Origin: Warburgia ugandensis
Taxonomy: Eukaryota; Streptophyta; Magnoliopsida; Canellales; Canellaceae
Direction of reading: 5' to 3'
Assembly: GCA_035236585.1 (NCBI GenBank)
Contig: CP141132.1
Location: 54,749,880 to 54,813,879, forward strand
Length of the DNA: 64,000 nucleotides
Part shown: positions 46,455 through 58,620 of the stretch, one piece after another
Position numbering within the stretch: the first letter of the stretch is position 1
Layout of the letters: each line of letters begins with the position of its first letter
Position numbers and translations under genes: made by a program
Notes under the pieces: generated by a model
The model's input: the letters and a program-made list of their open reading frames with translations, nothing else
Databases searched by the model: none
Told to the model about the DNA's origin: nothing

Positions 46455-49400
46455 GTTTTAATCTACAAAATTACTTAATTATCACTAATTAAGTTTAATT
46501 CTACAATTTTGTAGGTCCAAGGTACAAATGAAAATACACAAAATTATCAATTTTACCCTAGAAAGAACAATTTTACCTTTCATGCTACATCATTGGGTAT
46601 ACATGTTAAAATGAAGTCCTAAAGGTTCAAAATAATCATTGGGTGTCACTATCAAAGCTAGAGCAATCAAAAACCCCATGTACAACTACTCAAATGAGGG
46701 TTAAAAGGTGGCAAATTCTCAATTCATGCAGACTTGCATATATTTCACCTCTTTAAGAAGCTTATGAGAAAATTTCAATTTACATACCACAAGATCATAT
46801 GCAATTAAAGCTTCTTAGAAATAAAAGAAAGACCTACATGATGACTTTTTACTTGTTTTCTCTCTCCTACTCAACAAAAAGAAGAAGATTAACCAATGAT
46901 TGGATGTCTTATCCATGAAAGCTCACACTCGGTCCACATGAAACATATGAAGATCTCCAAGAAGCAAGGTCATTCATCCTAGGGCAATCCAATCTAATAG
47001 TTGAGATATAATGAAGCTTAAAGAAGATTTACAGGTCATAATGGAATCACATACATCCAAGTAAATGTAAACATGATCTAAGGGATAGGAATGAAGTATT
47101 AGAAAGATCATAACCATAGTCACTTTATTTTTTATGTTAAAAAGTCAACCCAAACCCCTAAGGAAAGGAAAATTTTAACCCATCATCCTCATCCAATGGT
47201 TCACATTCTTTTTTTTTTTTTAGGGTTTTGAAATCACACACATGTACACCCATTTGAATTACACGCACCCCCCTAAGACTTTCTAAATTTGAAAACTCAC
47301 TTGATTCTGTCACTCCTTTCTATTTCTTTCTCCTTTATTCTCCTCTATTTCTTTTTCTCCACTTATTCCTTCCCATTCCACTAAGTTATTTCTTTCTTAC
47401 TTCAATTCATTACTTTTCAATTTCCATCCAAAAGCTCACATTGAAAAAGACACCTCCCTTGCCCCATCATTCACCTTCTAATTCTATTGCACCTCCTTCC
47501 CTTCCTTCCTAAGCTACCACTTTTATTTTCCCTTTCTATATCTTTCCTCTCTCCACTTATTTCCTTAGCCTTTCCTCTTTTTATTTCCTTCCCTTCTCAT
47601 CTTGTTCCCTTCCATCTCCATCCTATTTCCTATATATGAAAAACATGCCCCCACATCTAGCCCTTGATTAGATTCTAATTAAAATAGATTAATCTCAGCC
47701 ATTTAACCCTCTTAACTCCCATTCTAAAGTCTATAAATAAATGTGTTTAGAATGAGTTAGGAGATTTCCACTTTTCCTAGAGTTCAAATCTAAAGCTAGG
47801 ATAAATAGAGGGAGGAAGATCACCCTCACCTAAGCTTCTTTCAAGCTTCCATGTTCAAATCCTTTGGATATAAAGGTAGGGTCTCAACCTAAGTTCCAAT
47901 TCCTTTCTTACTTATTTTCTTTCTATTTCTCTTCCATATTCTATCTTCCATTCACCTTCTTCTAACATGCATTCACTTAGGATTTAGTTAGACCACTCAT
48001 GCATAACATTCATGTTTCTTTAGATTGCATGCATTATTTAGTTTAAAATTTCCTTCAAATTTTCATGCTATTTTCTCCTTTTTCCTTGCTTTGTAGTTAT
48101 GTATAACATATTAGTTTACTTCATCCTAGATTAGCATAATTGCATAACCATGTTTCTTTTACATTTTACATAGTCTTGCATGCATATAGGTGTCAGGTTT
48201 TACACACATTCCATCTAGTTTAAATGGATGTGTCTTTTTCTAATTTATGCACATGGTAGATTTTGTGGTTTTCTTAGGTCGCTTTCATGTTAGTTTCATG
48301 AGTAAATTATGTTTCCTTAGGTTATCTTTCACTTAGTAAACCATAGCATAGCTTTCCATTTAACTTATTTACTTTCTATGTTTTAAGAACTTTCCTAATT
48401 TAGAAGTAAGGCAGTTTCTAATTTTATATTTAATATTTAGATTTTAGATTCCTTGCCCCTTTAGTTTTAGTCACTTTCCATTTTTTTCCATACATCTTAG
48501 GATTTGTTTAGAATTAATATTTGATAATTTAGAAACTAGTTGCATGGTGGATTCTTATATTTAGCACTTTCCTAGTTTGGAAATATGCACTTTCCTAATT
48601 TAGAAACTCATGTTTGGCTTTCTATTTTCCTTTGCACACATTCTAGAATTAATTTAGAAACCTCATACATGTTTGCTTCTTAGATATAGAACATATTCCT
48701 AATTTAGAAATCCATTCATAGCATTGTAGTTCATTCATCGTAGTTCACATAGTCGTAAGCATCACCACTTTTAATTTTGAAACACGCACACACATTTTTT
48801 AAGTTGCACACATGTATCTTGCCATACTCAAATAGCAGTCAACTTCCACTTCCATATTTCACTTTCACTTTCCTTCACTCTCATATCCTCTCTTTCCATC
48901 TTTCCTTTTCCATACACTTTTTATTTCCATATTACACTCACTAACTTTTTAATTTTAAAATTCTTGCATCATTCATGTTAATTAGTTCATGCATCATTCT
49001 TTTATCTCTTCTCTCTATTTTCTTTTTATGGAGTTGGAATAAGGAAAAGAAAGGATTCTTATGTCCTTTTATGGAAATAAGGGGACTTTCGAATTTCTTA
49101 ATTAAAGTTAAGGAAACATCAAAATCCATCCATAATCCAAGCTCCATTTTCTCCCTTTCTTTTTCTTTTATTATATTTCATGTTCAAGGTAGGGAGCCTC
49201 TTCTATGGTTCAACCTATTTTAAAGAATTCCTCTCTTTCTAATTCCTTGAAGTTACCCTCTTTTTAGAGTTTCTAGCTTAAGAAAAATGCCACAAAATTT
49301 TCTATTTTCATTTCCATAATCTTGTTTCATTCTCAAGCTGGTGAATAGTTCAAAAAACATATTAGGCTCCTCCTTTTTTGGTTACCCTAATACATGATTC

Positions 49401-50000
49401 ATAAGGATTATTGGATGGGATTTGTTTTGGGTTTGTGACATGTTGGGTTAAGGAGATGAGAAAAGCTTGGTGGTAACTTTAACATATTTTGAGTTGAAGA
49501 GAGTTGTACAAGCTCCTACTAAGTGAAACAACATGAGGGCCCTACAGTGGAATTCAAACCCAAATTTGAAGGACATTTACTTGCTTTATTTTATTGTTTT
49601 TATTTCTTTTTATTGCTTATGTAACAAATCCTTATAATTTTTCCATTAATGAAATAGTTCTTGTCTTTCTTAGTGATTTTATTCCTTTGTTCATTCTAGT
49701 TTTAGAATGTACTTTAATTGTTAGTTAGTGGTAGTTTTAGAAAGCATCCTTGTTTATGTCCTTTCTTTATTTAGATAGTTTCATAGTCTCTTTAATTGCT
49801 TTCTTTCTAATTTATGATTTACCTTTTAATTGTTTAGTTGTTTAGCATATTTGTTTCCTTTTTAGTTAGTTCTTTGTTTCTTTTCTTTATTTACTTGCTC
49901 TATGTCTTTACTTTTGTCTTTGCTTTCCTCGTCATTAGTTTTAGTTAGAAATTGTCCTTCTTTTGAATCATGCACTTATGGTAATTATTAAGACACATCA
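46455..50000 (+). repeat. Element X 5' LTR (Athila/Tat-like, about 3.5 kb)
   Basis: The left edge is placed where G0 integrase coding ends and is approximate. Near the start is 'ctacaattttgtaggtccaaggtac', similar to the corresponding part of the L2 LTR and to 56800-56840. It is followed by pyrimidine-rich sequence (47270-47640), a long T-rich part with repeated 'actttcctaatttagaaa' motifs (48380-48720), and an end 'gcacttatggtaattattaagacacatca' immediately before a PBS-like site. The right part (49640-49960) aligns with 63020-63240. No protein frame (48941-49223, etc.) is recognisable. Confidence 0.7.
48380..48720 (+). repeat. Dispersed 'ctaatttagaaa' motifs within the X LTR
   Basis: The motif tttcctaatttagaa, or close variants, occurs at least five times in 340 bp (near 48390, 48525, 48573, 48594 and 48692). 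Related motifs mark the outer L2 LTR on the minus strand at 19700-19990. Confidence 0.75.
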
Positions 50001-50006
50001 ACTTTT

Positions 50007-50024
50007 TGGCATTATTTTTAGGGA
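50007..50024 (+). promoter_or_regulatory. Degenerate tRNA-Asp-type primer binding site of X
   Basis: The 18 bases tggcattatttttaggga sit 6 bases after the LTR end, preceded by 'acttttt'. They align with the Athila/Tat PBS TGGCGCCGTTGCCGGGGA at 10 of 18 positions. Seven of the eight differences are C-to-T or G-to-A changes. Confidence 0.7.
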
Positions 50025-52770
50025 CTCGCAATGGATTTTTACTTAAATTTGGCTATAATGCTTCACCACTAGTGGTAGTCTTATTATTACGTATAAAATA
50101 TTTTGCATTTTTGCATACTTTCTTTATTCCTAAAGAATTTGATACTTTCATTTTCATTTGTTTAGGAATTTGGACAAGGACTTGGAGGAAATCCTTACGA
50201 TATATATTGATTTTGAGTGAATTGTAATGAGGATGAAATTGTCATTTTTATACATGTGATTCATTTAAAAAGGGTTGTAATAATAAAGGTCAAGGATGGG
50301 CTATCCTAACCTGGAAGAGGAGGTGGCTTGTGCATGGACCCACCCTTGTACAAGAAGACTATTTTTGGGACACTACTGTGAGCTATCCTAACTTCTTTTC
50401 ATTTCCTAGATTAAGTTGTGTTGTTAATTTGGTTGCATTTGGATGGTAGTGTAGAGCATATAGAAATCATTTTTTTACTTGTTGTATTCAAGAGTTTGCA
50501 TTAGATTTACTACTTTTTTTGCATGTTAAGGCATGTTTACACACTTTAAGGTGTGGGAATGCTTCAATGAATTCTTAAGGAAACTTACCCCCTATAAAAT
50601 TAAGGGTGGATTTAATAGCCATCTCTTGGCCCACTTAGGTTAAATACCACCTTATGCATAACCCTAGCCTCAATAAGTAATTTAAAATCAATCTAAAAGA
50701 GACCTTAGCATCTTAAAAGCTCATAGGACCCTCTTAGAAGGAGGCGACCTGTTGCCACTCTAGTGGCCCCTACTTGATCAGCTATGTTGGCATTTAAATG
50801 ATTAGCTTTGTAACACATTTGATGACTCGGATCATCTGTAACTAACTAAGGAGGGAGTGAAGTGATTGATGAAGGTAGGATCTAACTGGTAAACAATATG
50901 GCAAGCCTAAAAGAGAGAAGGAGCTAGCTAGGTTAGACGTAACCTAAAAGCTACTCTCTCATAATGAAAGTAAATAAAAATAACCTTTCAACTGGTTTTC
51001 CATAGGGTTAGGATTTATTGTGTGCCTTTGTTTGTTTGCATCATTAAGCATATATGTTGCATTATCTAGCTTAAGTTTCCCAAGACTAGGTGAAAAAACA
51101 AAAAACAACTCTTTTGCTATATATAACAAATATCTTTTATTGTATACAAAGTTGAGTCAACCTAGGCAAGGTTTACATCCTCAAGAAGATCTAATTAACC
51201 ATGCATTAGATATGGCTAATGAATTAGGGGATAAAATCCCACTTTCATACTATATCAATCCCTGGCCCTAATGCTATGTAGAAATGTATAAGAGTAAGAA
51301 AGGGGATAAACTTGATCTATACAATGCATTAGATAGATTGGCCAATAGGATGGATAGTGAGTTGAAGAGGTTAAATGCTTTTAGGTAGGCTAGCAAGTTA
51401 TCTTAGTTGCCTCAATATTAGAATTGTTATACCTATTCTAGCTTAGCATATACCACTACTTCATAGCCATCAATCTCCACATATAATGAATATTATTTGA
51501 AGCAAATGAATACACCCAATGCATTCACAAACCCTAGAAATTATTCCTATGATGAAACCAACTAGCTTAGAGGGGCTAGGAAATAGAGAAAATTTGGTCT
51601 TGAGAAGATCAAGGAGGATGACAATCGTGGCTCCACCTTGCTCAACCCTTTCAAAGTACCACAATGCCACAATAGTATGAGTCCTACAAGCCATTTCCTC
51701 CACAGCGAAGGAGACAATATTTAGAAGAGACCCTTCTCAATGAACTATTCCATAGATGGAATCCCAAAGGGGTCAAATAACTATTGCGTTTCGAGAAAGG
51801 GTTGAGGAAAAAGAACAAGTTGAGGACTATGAGAAGCCCATCAACAACTATTTAGGGATAGTAATAATATCCAACTTTGAAGATTCTTTTGAGATAGATA
51901 GTCAAGTATCTACACCATCCCTACCCTCTACTAGCAATAATCTACTCGAGGCATGCTTCAACCATTTCAATTTTGACACATCCATTGATGAAGTAAAGAA
52001 TTTATTGGATAATGAGACATTAATGGATACTTCTCAATGGATAGCCTAAGTAGGACCCCTTCATTTCTTGAGATACAATTTGAATCATATAGTGAAAATT
52101 CACCCAATTTGAAGTTAACACCTAACCAAAAAAGTTTGTGCACCATGACAATTTTAATACATCCAATCCCTTACTTGTTACCCATGCCCTAGAATCTAAT
52201 ATAGAAAAGGAAGAAGAGTCACTTGACGTTCCGACCAACATCAACTAGCTCTAGGGTGCACATTAGAGGATACTGAGGGTTTAAGCTGCATTATGTCTAT
52301 GTATCTATAGGAACATGAACATCTCTTATGGAAGATACGAAGCCAACTTAACCCTAGCGATCAAGATAAGGACAAGGAGGATGAATATTATATATTGTTT
52401 GATATGGGCATTATTATTCCTCAATTTAGCAACTAGTAGGATGATTCATTTGAAGTTAATAACTAGAAATTAAGAATCACAATGGTCTTTCATGTTCTTA
52501 TCTCATTTCCACAATACATTTTTGGGTGTAAAATGTCCATTGATTACTTTGAGATTTTGAAATGGAGTGACTTTTCTAGAAAATCCTTCATAGTTAGTTA
52601 GGATTAGTTTAGAAATATATTAGTTAGTTTAGTTTAGGTTTTCATTTGCCTACATCATATATAATTGTCCACATCAATAGATCCATGCATTATCCCTAGA
52701 GTGCAGGTAATATCATTCTAATCCTTCTCTTTGATTAATTTTTTATGTTTTCATGCTTTTATTTGAAAAT
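50025..52770 (+). mobile_element. Element X interior, unrecognised coding relics
   Basis: 2.7 kb follows the PBS. Two moderately long plus-strand frames occur. 51020-51271 encodes 83 residues with PRQGLHPQEDLINHALDMANELGD. 51756-52049 encodes 97 residues that are acidic, with DSFEIDSQVSTPSLPSTSNNLLEACFNHF. I do not recognise either; position suggests remnants of a gag-like ORF of an Athila/Tat-type element. No RT or integrase is visible, so X is either non-autonomous or internally deleted. Confidence 0.5.
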
Positions 52771-54098
52771 ATTAGGGACAATGTTTAGTTTAAGTCTAGG
52801 GGTAAGGTATTTTAAATTAGATGTGTTAAAATCTTTATTTTGAGTCTTTTTTATTTCTTATTAAATTTAAAAATTTTGATAAAAACTTATGAAAGGTTTC
52901 TTTACAAAGAAGAGAATTTGGATTTTTTGATTATTCAGTCTATCTTTTGAACTTTAGCTTATTAATAGATTTGGATACAATTAGTTCATATTTTTTTATC
53001 TTTTTTCTAAAGTATTCTATGAAAACTATTAAATAAATTCGAAGTTTACTTCAACAAACATTAATTTCTTAGTTGGTCTCACTATTTTTCATTTTGGTCA
53101 ACTATTAAGAAAATATCAGATAGACTATTCCAATTATCTTGAATTTATGGTTACGTTTTAGTTATATAAAACCTAGGAAATGATAGAGGCAATCCTTGGT
53201 AAACCCAAAGCCATTAGGCTTCCCTTATCTATTTTTCACTAGTTAACATCTTGACCTTTATATTATGCCTTTTCATTGTGAATCCCTTAACCATTACCCT
53301 TATTGAGATGCTATAATGTATATCCATTACCTAATTGTTTTGGAAATATGTAGAGATAGATGAATAATATCTTGACGAAAAGTATGAACAATACAATTTA
53401 ATAGAAGAACATAAGAGGAGAAAAATTCAAAGAAAGGCTATACCAAAAAGGAAAGTGAAAAGGGAGAAAAATGAGAAAAGTAAAGAAACATATAGCCAAT
53501 GAAAGGGAAATGTTCACTTTTATGGATAGAAAAAGAAATTTGTGAATACCCTAGCAGAAGACCTTTACACTAGTAGTTCCCATCTATAAATACCTTAGAT
53601 TGAATAAAATTGGAGGTTAGAAGTTGAATTAATTGGACATTTTTCCTTGGTTTTAGAGACTGTGGACTACTTCTTAGACATTGCATTTTTTGTATCACTT
53701 AGAGGGGTCCAAGTGTGGTGAGGCACCTAACTCTGTTTCATAAGGTGGTGAGAAATCTATCCTTAAGGTGGTGAGCTAGTTTTCTACCTATAGTTCTATA
53801 TCCCTTTGGTCGTAATTCTATATCCAAGAAGTGGTGAGCTATTATTCTGCATTATTTCTATATCACTTGGTGGTGTTTTTGTATCCAAGAGTAGAAAGCT
53901 AATCTTTTAGTTGAATTCTATGATGGAAATCATTTTATATCTATGGAAAACTAATCTAATACTTGAAGTTTGTGGCAGTGAACATTCTATATCCATAGAA
54001 AACTTGGACACTTAGTTTCTTTTATTATCCTATTTCAATTTCATTTAGTTACCCTTTGTCAATGACAAGCTTTAAACCTGAACTCTACCATGAGGAAG
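52771..54098 (+). mobile_element. Element X 3' non-coding region (part 1)
   Basis: It begins with the block 'attagggacaatgtttag' followed by 'tttaagtctaggggta' (52771-52804), which I associate with the ends of Athila/Tat-type interiors. It continues with sequence homologous to 1-1560 ('ctttagcttattaatag', 52956 onward). At 53765-54003 is a 60-bp tandem repeat. It is cut at 54098 by a solo LTR; GGAAG at 54094-54098 is the left TSD. Confidence 0.7.
53765..54003. repeat. Degenerate tandem repeat, about four units of 56-64 bp
   Basis: Units begin about 53765, 53829, 53890 and 53948. The first two are clearest: 'a(a)gtggtgagctag/at...' to '...tatatc...t.ggt.gt..t......tatccaag'. Later units keep 'aaagctaatct/aaactaatct' and 'atatc.atgga/atagaaa'. 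Confidence 0.65.
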
Positions 54099-56677
54099 TG
54101 TAATGACTCCAATTTTGTAATATTGAAATTCCAAGTTTAGCAATGAAAAGTTCAGTTTTAAAGATAAGGGTATTTTGGTCATTTCACTAGTTTCCTTGAC
54201 TAATCCCAGGAATTTGGTCCTAAAAGTGGATCCATTAGATGCGTCTCAGGAAAAGGAATCCAACGAGACCAAAATCACCCAAAACGGAGTTAAAATGAGC
54301 AAGATATGGCCCTTTGAAGTTTAGGGGCAAAATTATAAATTTCACAAAAACGACTTAACCTGAAAAACACAAGTGCCCATTTTGATACGGGCACCCCGTC
54401 ATCTTCAAGGAGAAACCATCGTCATTCTAGAGGTTTCCCCACTGCCATTCAAAGGCAGTTAGAACCCCTCCAGAACCCTCTTTAAAAGCCCTATAATTTG
54501 AGCTCTTGGGTGCCTCTAATGGCAGCCCAAAATCTTGGAGAAAACCAATCGGGGAGCAGTGACCAAGAGGGGAAAACATGGAGAGAAAGCCAGCCACGAA
54601 ACAGGTACGCTCAAAAACTCCCCAAACCCATCTCACCCATAGTCCTAGGCTCAGTTTCCCTAGGTTTCTACATGAAAAACCATGGAGAATAGACCTCTGG
54701 GAGAGCCACCAAGGACCCTGGGACGTCCCCAGGGCCGCACTAGTTCGACAGGGTCAAACTAGGGTGTCATGAGGACGCCCCGGTCCCCCAGTCAACGTAG
54801 ACGTTCCAGACGGAATGTGACGTGTTGAACGCGTCGGAAGAAAACCAACGGGCACGTCCGGGGACGCGCCCGCTAAAGGGACAGACAGGCGGAGAAGTCG
54901 CGCTCGTCTGCAGACGGACCCGCTGAGGTGCACGCTGCAGACGTGCAGCGTGCTAGCGTACGTTGACCTTTTTGTTACTTAAGGAAGCAGAGCACACGTC
55001 GCAGACGCGCAGCGCCCGAGCATTCCATTTTTTTGTCTTTAAGACTCTATGTACATACAATACTAAAATGCTTATAACTTTAGATCTAGAGCTCTGATTG
55101 AGGCACTGCTAAAGGTGTTGTGTCCATATCGACGACGTGGACACATCCAAATCATAAAATCCCTGATCAAGGCCCAATCAAAGGAGGGCATGACCCTTAG
55201 AATAGGATGGTGGCGCGTGGCCACTAGAACTTTGGAAAACTGAGGATACCAAGGCCCAATTAGGACCTTAGGACACCCATAGGCATAGGGATGGACCCCT
55301 AATGCCTAAGTAATAAGACCCAACTGCTCTAAACCCATAAAAGATAGGTTAAACTAACCTTGAGTCCCCAAACCATGTTCAGGAGCATACGAGGACAAGA
55401 GGGTTAACGCGACCTAGCCAGGTAGGTGCTCTATCACTATTAGATTCTTTTAAAAATTGTTATTTTGAGAACATATGTTTTAAATATATGACTTGATTTG
55501 CATGAATTAATTCAGCATGCATGATAAATGCTTTGTTCATAGCCATGTTTTGAAAAGATTGCATATACATTATGCACATATATGTGTTGCAAACAAGTAC
55601 ATGCCTTGCATAATTTAAGCACTTGCAAAGATTGCATGTCCTTGAGAGTTTCCAAAAGACGCTGGAGTGCCGAGGGCCAAGCTATTGTGAAGGACCCAAA
55701 GAGGACAAGTTTTAACAAGAGGTTTTGGCTTCTTTAATCTTATGTGATTTGGGCAAGTAAGCCCGTGGGTGCTATGCCGAGGGGCTGGGTTGGCCACCCG
55801 GCCTCTACCACTAATAGGTAGATGGGTACCACACCCAAAAAGAGGCAAGTCCCTACGTCGACTGCATGTGGTACAGGGGGCTACCACTGGTGTCACGGCA
55901 CTGGATCGACGTGTCATAGGCCCTGTGGAGCCTATGATCGAGTGTCCTCAGGTACCAGGGGACCACACGGCGAGGAGGTCATGGGCATAGTGGACCCTAT
56001 GGTTTGATGAGTTATGTGCATTTCATATAGCATGATATGAGGTTGGTCGACCATACCATACTAGAGGTCCATGAGTTGGACTCCATGAAGCATCTATTGC
56101 ATATCATGATGTCTTCATATATATATATATATATATATGATACTTTCAATTTTGGATTATGTGATCTTTTAAGTCATTAGATTTCAGTTTGATTATGGAT
56201 TCTTATACCGATATTGAACTTGAGTATTCAAACATACGCATATTTTGAATGAGCATATGATTTTAAAACATCTCATGCATTTATAAAACTAGTAGTGATA
56301 GGCTCCTACTGAGTATATTATATACTCACCCAATCCTCAACATTTTTCAGATACAAAGTAAACACTTAAGGGCAAGGGACGTTTGTACTAGGAGACACAG
56401 GCTAAGTACAAGTAAGTAAACCCCTATCTTATCTTTCAATGTTACTTGATTGTAGTTACTCTCTAATAGTTGGGGCTGTGACTAACACTTTCTTGGGAAT
56501 AATATTGATTTAAACTTTGCCATGGCTAAATAAATTGAGAATGTGTTTTGAACACTCGGGGTTTTTATGAAAGGTTGTTTTCCAAAAGAAAAGGATTTTC
56601 ATGCAACTCATACTTATAAAACAAGAGATCTCTCCTTTTTATCAAAATTGCATCATATAAAAACCCGGGTCGTGACA
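54099..56677 (+). mobile_element. Solo LTR, family L3, with perfect TSD (GGAAG)
   Basis: It runs TGTAATGACTCC to CCCGGGTCGTGACA, flanked by GGAAG at 54094-54098 and 56678-56682. It is an inverted homologue of 36638-39298. It contains a CpG-rich block (54720-55030), a TA run (56117-56138) and no PBS, PPT or interior. Frames at 54427-56007 lie in the LTR. The minus-strand frame 54427-54636 is weakly similar to the 38739-39107 frame only because both read the same LTR part. Confidence 0.95.
54720..55030. other. CpG-rich block in the L3 solo LTR
   Basis: This stretch is strikingly GC- and CpG-rich for this window, with recurring gcagacg/gacgcg/gcgtgc motifs (for example cgctgcagacgtgcagcg at 54941-54958). 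The homologous block in the inverted copy is 38360-38640. Confidence 0.85.
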
Positions 56678-56682
56678 GGAAG

Positions 56683-58260
56683 CCCCTTCTTGAACCAATA
56701 TAATAATGAGACTTAACTCATTTTGATAAAGATACACTTGTAAATATTACATATAACATTCATATATTTAACAGTTTAAACCTTGAATTTAACTTAAATC
56801 ACTAATTAGGGTGTATTTCATATTTTGTAGGATTAGTTGTAGTTGAGAAAAATGCTACTTTTAGCAACTCAAAACCCTAAAAAAGTGCCAAACTTTCATT
56901 CAAGTAAAGCATGGACCCACATGCCAAGAACCAAGAGGTTGATAAATTCAAAATGCTAAGGAATGTAATTATCAAATTCAATACTTTCAAAAGCCATAAT
57001 GCATCAACCAAATTTATTCATATGAAAGAGGTTGTCCTTATCAAAAGACAAGGTGGCAAACTTCTCATGCATGCATGCATTCCAGCACCTTTGGAGAGTT
57101 GCTCATCAAAGTTAAATTCATGCAACATGTCACACATGCAAATACACACTTAGAGCTTGGTAACCACATGTAGTTTACTTTCATTCATCATCTCTCTCAC
57201 TTATTCAAGGAAGGGAGCCACCATTCTTTATATGTTTTCTCCACAAGGGATGATGAGTTGTATCCTTAATTACATTTGATCTTCATGGAGAAAAATAAGG
57301 AGAGAATGAAAAGAAGAAAAGCAAGTAATGGAGAGAAGAAGAATCAAGAAATCTACAATCATGGTTCATCCAAAATTTTCAAGAAACAAGGGTTAATATC
57401 TAATCTTCATGAGGGATATCTTAGGAGGCATTCAATAAGAAGCAACATACAATAGAGAATCAAGGGAATGTTGGATGGACTAATGAGAATCAAGCCTGCA
57501 AGAAGACCATAGCTGATTATGATTGGTGGAGATTTTTTCAGTGGGCTTCCCACCATTTTTCGAGGAGTATATATGCAAAATAAAGGGGGTAAAAACATGT
57601 TTTTAAGGAGAGTTTATATGTGGGTTGTAGTGAAACCTACCATATGATTGGATGGAAAGAAAAATGGTGGGCTGTGAAGAAGTTTAAGGGGAGAAAACGT
57701 GCTCAACTGAGGATATCTAAGGGAGTGAAAAAAAACATGTTTCTTTTGTATGGAAAGGCAGACAAAATACTAGCCATCCATTCTAGGGTTGTACATGATC
57801 TTATGCTGAAATGAAAGGTGAGAAAAGAGGAAGGAATGGGTGAGATTTGATCTACAAAAAAGGAAAATAATAACATGAATTTTTTAGCATGATTTCACAG
57901 TGAAGTAGGCATGTAATTCAAGGAGGGAAAGAAAGGATGAAAGGAGTGAAATAGAATTGGGAAAAAGTAGGGGAATATGGCAAATTTGAATGATGTTTCT
58001 AAGGAAGGTGATTGGCCAAAGTGAAAAGATAGGAAGAAAAGAGATTTGATGCTAATCTAAGATGGAAACAAAGAAAAAATAATAATAACTAAAGGAACAA
58101 GTTGGGATATCTAACTCATGGGAGACATTTTAGTTTTACCTTTTTCTTGGACGTGCAACTCAAAAAAGAGGGAGAAAACTTAGACATCTAGAGTAGAAGA
58201 ATATAAGAAAAGAAGGGCAAAAATATGTGTGATATACAAGAATTGAGTTCTTCCTTAGTT
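56683..58260 (+). repeat. Element X 3' region and left part of its 3' LTR
   Basis: After the TSD a short interior remnant leads into sequence similar to the X 5' LTR. Shared features are 'atcactaatta.g' plus 'attttgtagg' at 56800-56835 (compare 46485-46520) and 'aggtggcaaa.ttctca' at 57050 (compare 46704). The exact LTR start (about 56740) is uncertain. A purine-rich stretch follows (57290-58250). Frames 56911-57153 and 57620-57814 have no recognisable domain. Confidence 0.55.
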
Positions 58261-58289
58261 TATTTTCATCATCACACAACTATACAGAG

Positions 58290-58620
58290 GTTTTTAAAGT
58301 CAATAAAAGATGCTAATGAAAGTCGGTTAAAAAATGACTTCTATGGAGCTGACTTCGAAACTTCAAAAGTTGATAACTTTTGAAGTCGTTTAGAAAAACG
58401 ACTTTAAAAATGGACATTCGAAGTCATTTAGATCTAAAAGACTTCAAAATGACCTGGACTTTTAAAGTTGTTTAGCCCTAAACAACTTTAATAATCACCT
58501 ACTTTTGAAGTCTTTTATCCCTAAACAGTTTCAAAAGTACACTACTTTTGTTCAAAATATAAAAAATGAAAAGAAAAGACTTTTAAAGTCATTTAGCCTA
58601 AAAAATTTCAAAAGTCCTTT
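58290..58620. repeat. Subterminal repeat cluster with 'gaagtcgtttag'-type motifs
   Basis: Within 330 bp the motif (aaagtcgtttag and variants such as gaagtcatttag, aaagttgtttag, gaagtctttta) or its complement (cgacttt, aaaagacttc, aacaacttt) occurs at least ten times. Several head-to-head pairs form short palindromes, e.g. caaaagttgataacttttg at 58363-58381. Confidence 0.85.

Noticed and set aside
51020..52049. A functional gene formed by the frames at 51020-51271 and 51756-52049
   Set aside because: They lie in the interior of element X between PBS and 3' region, are in different places with stops between, and have no recognisable domain; more likely relics of an element ORF.
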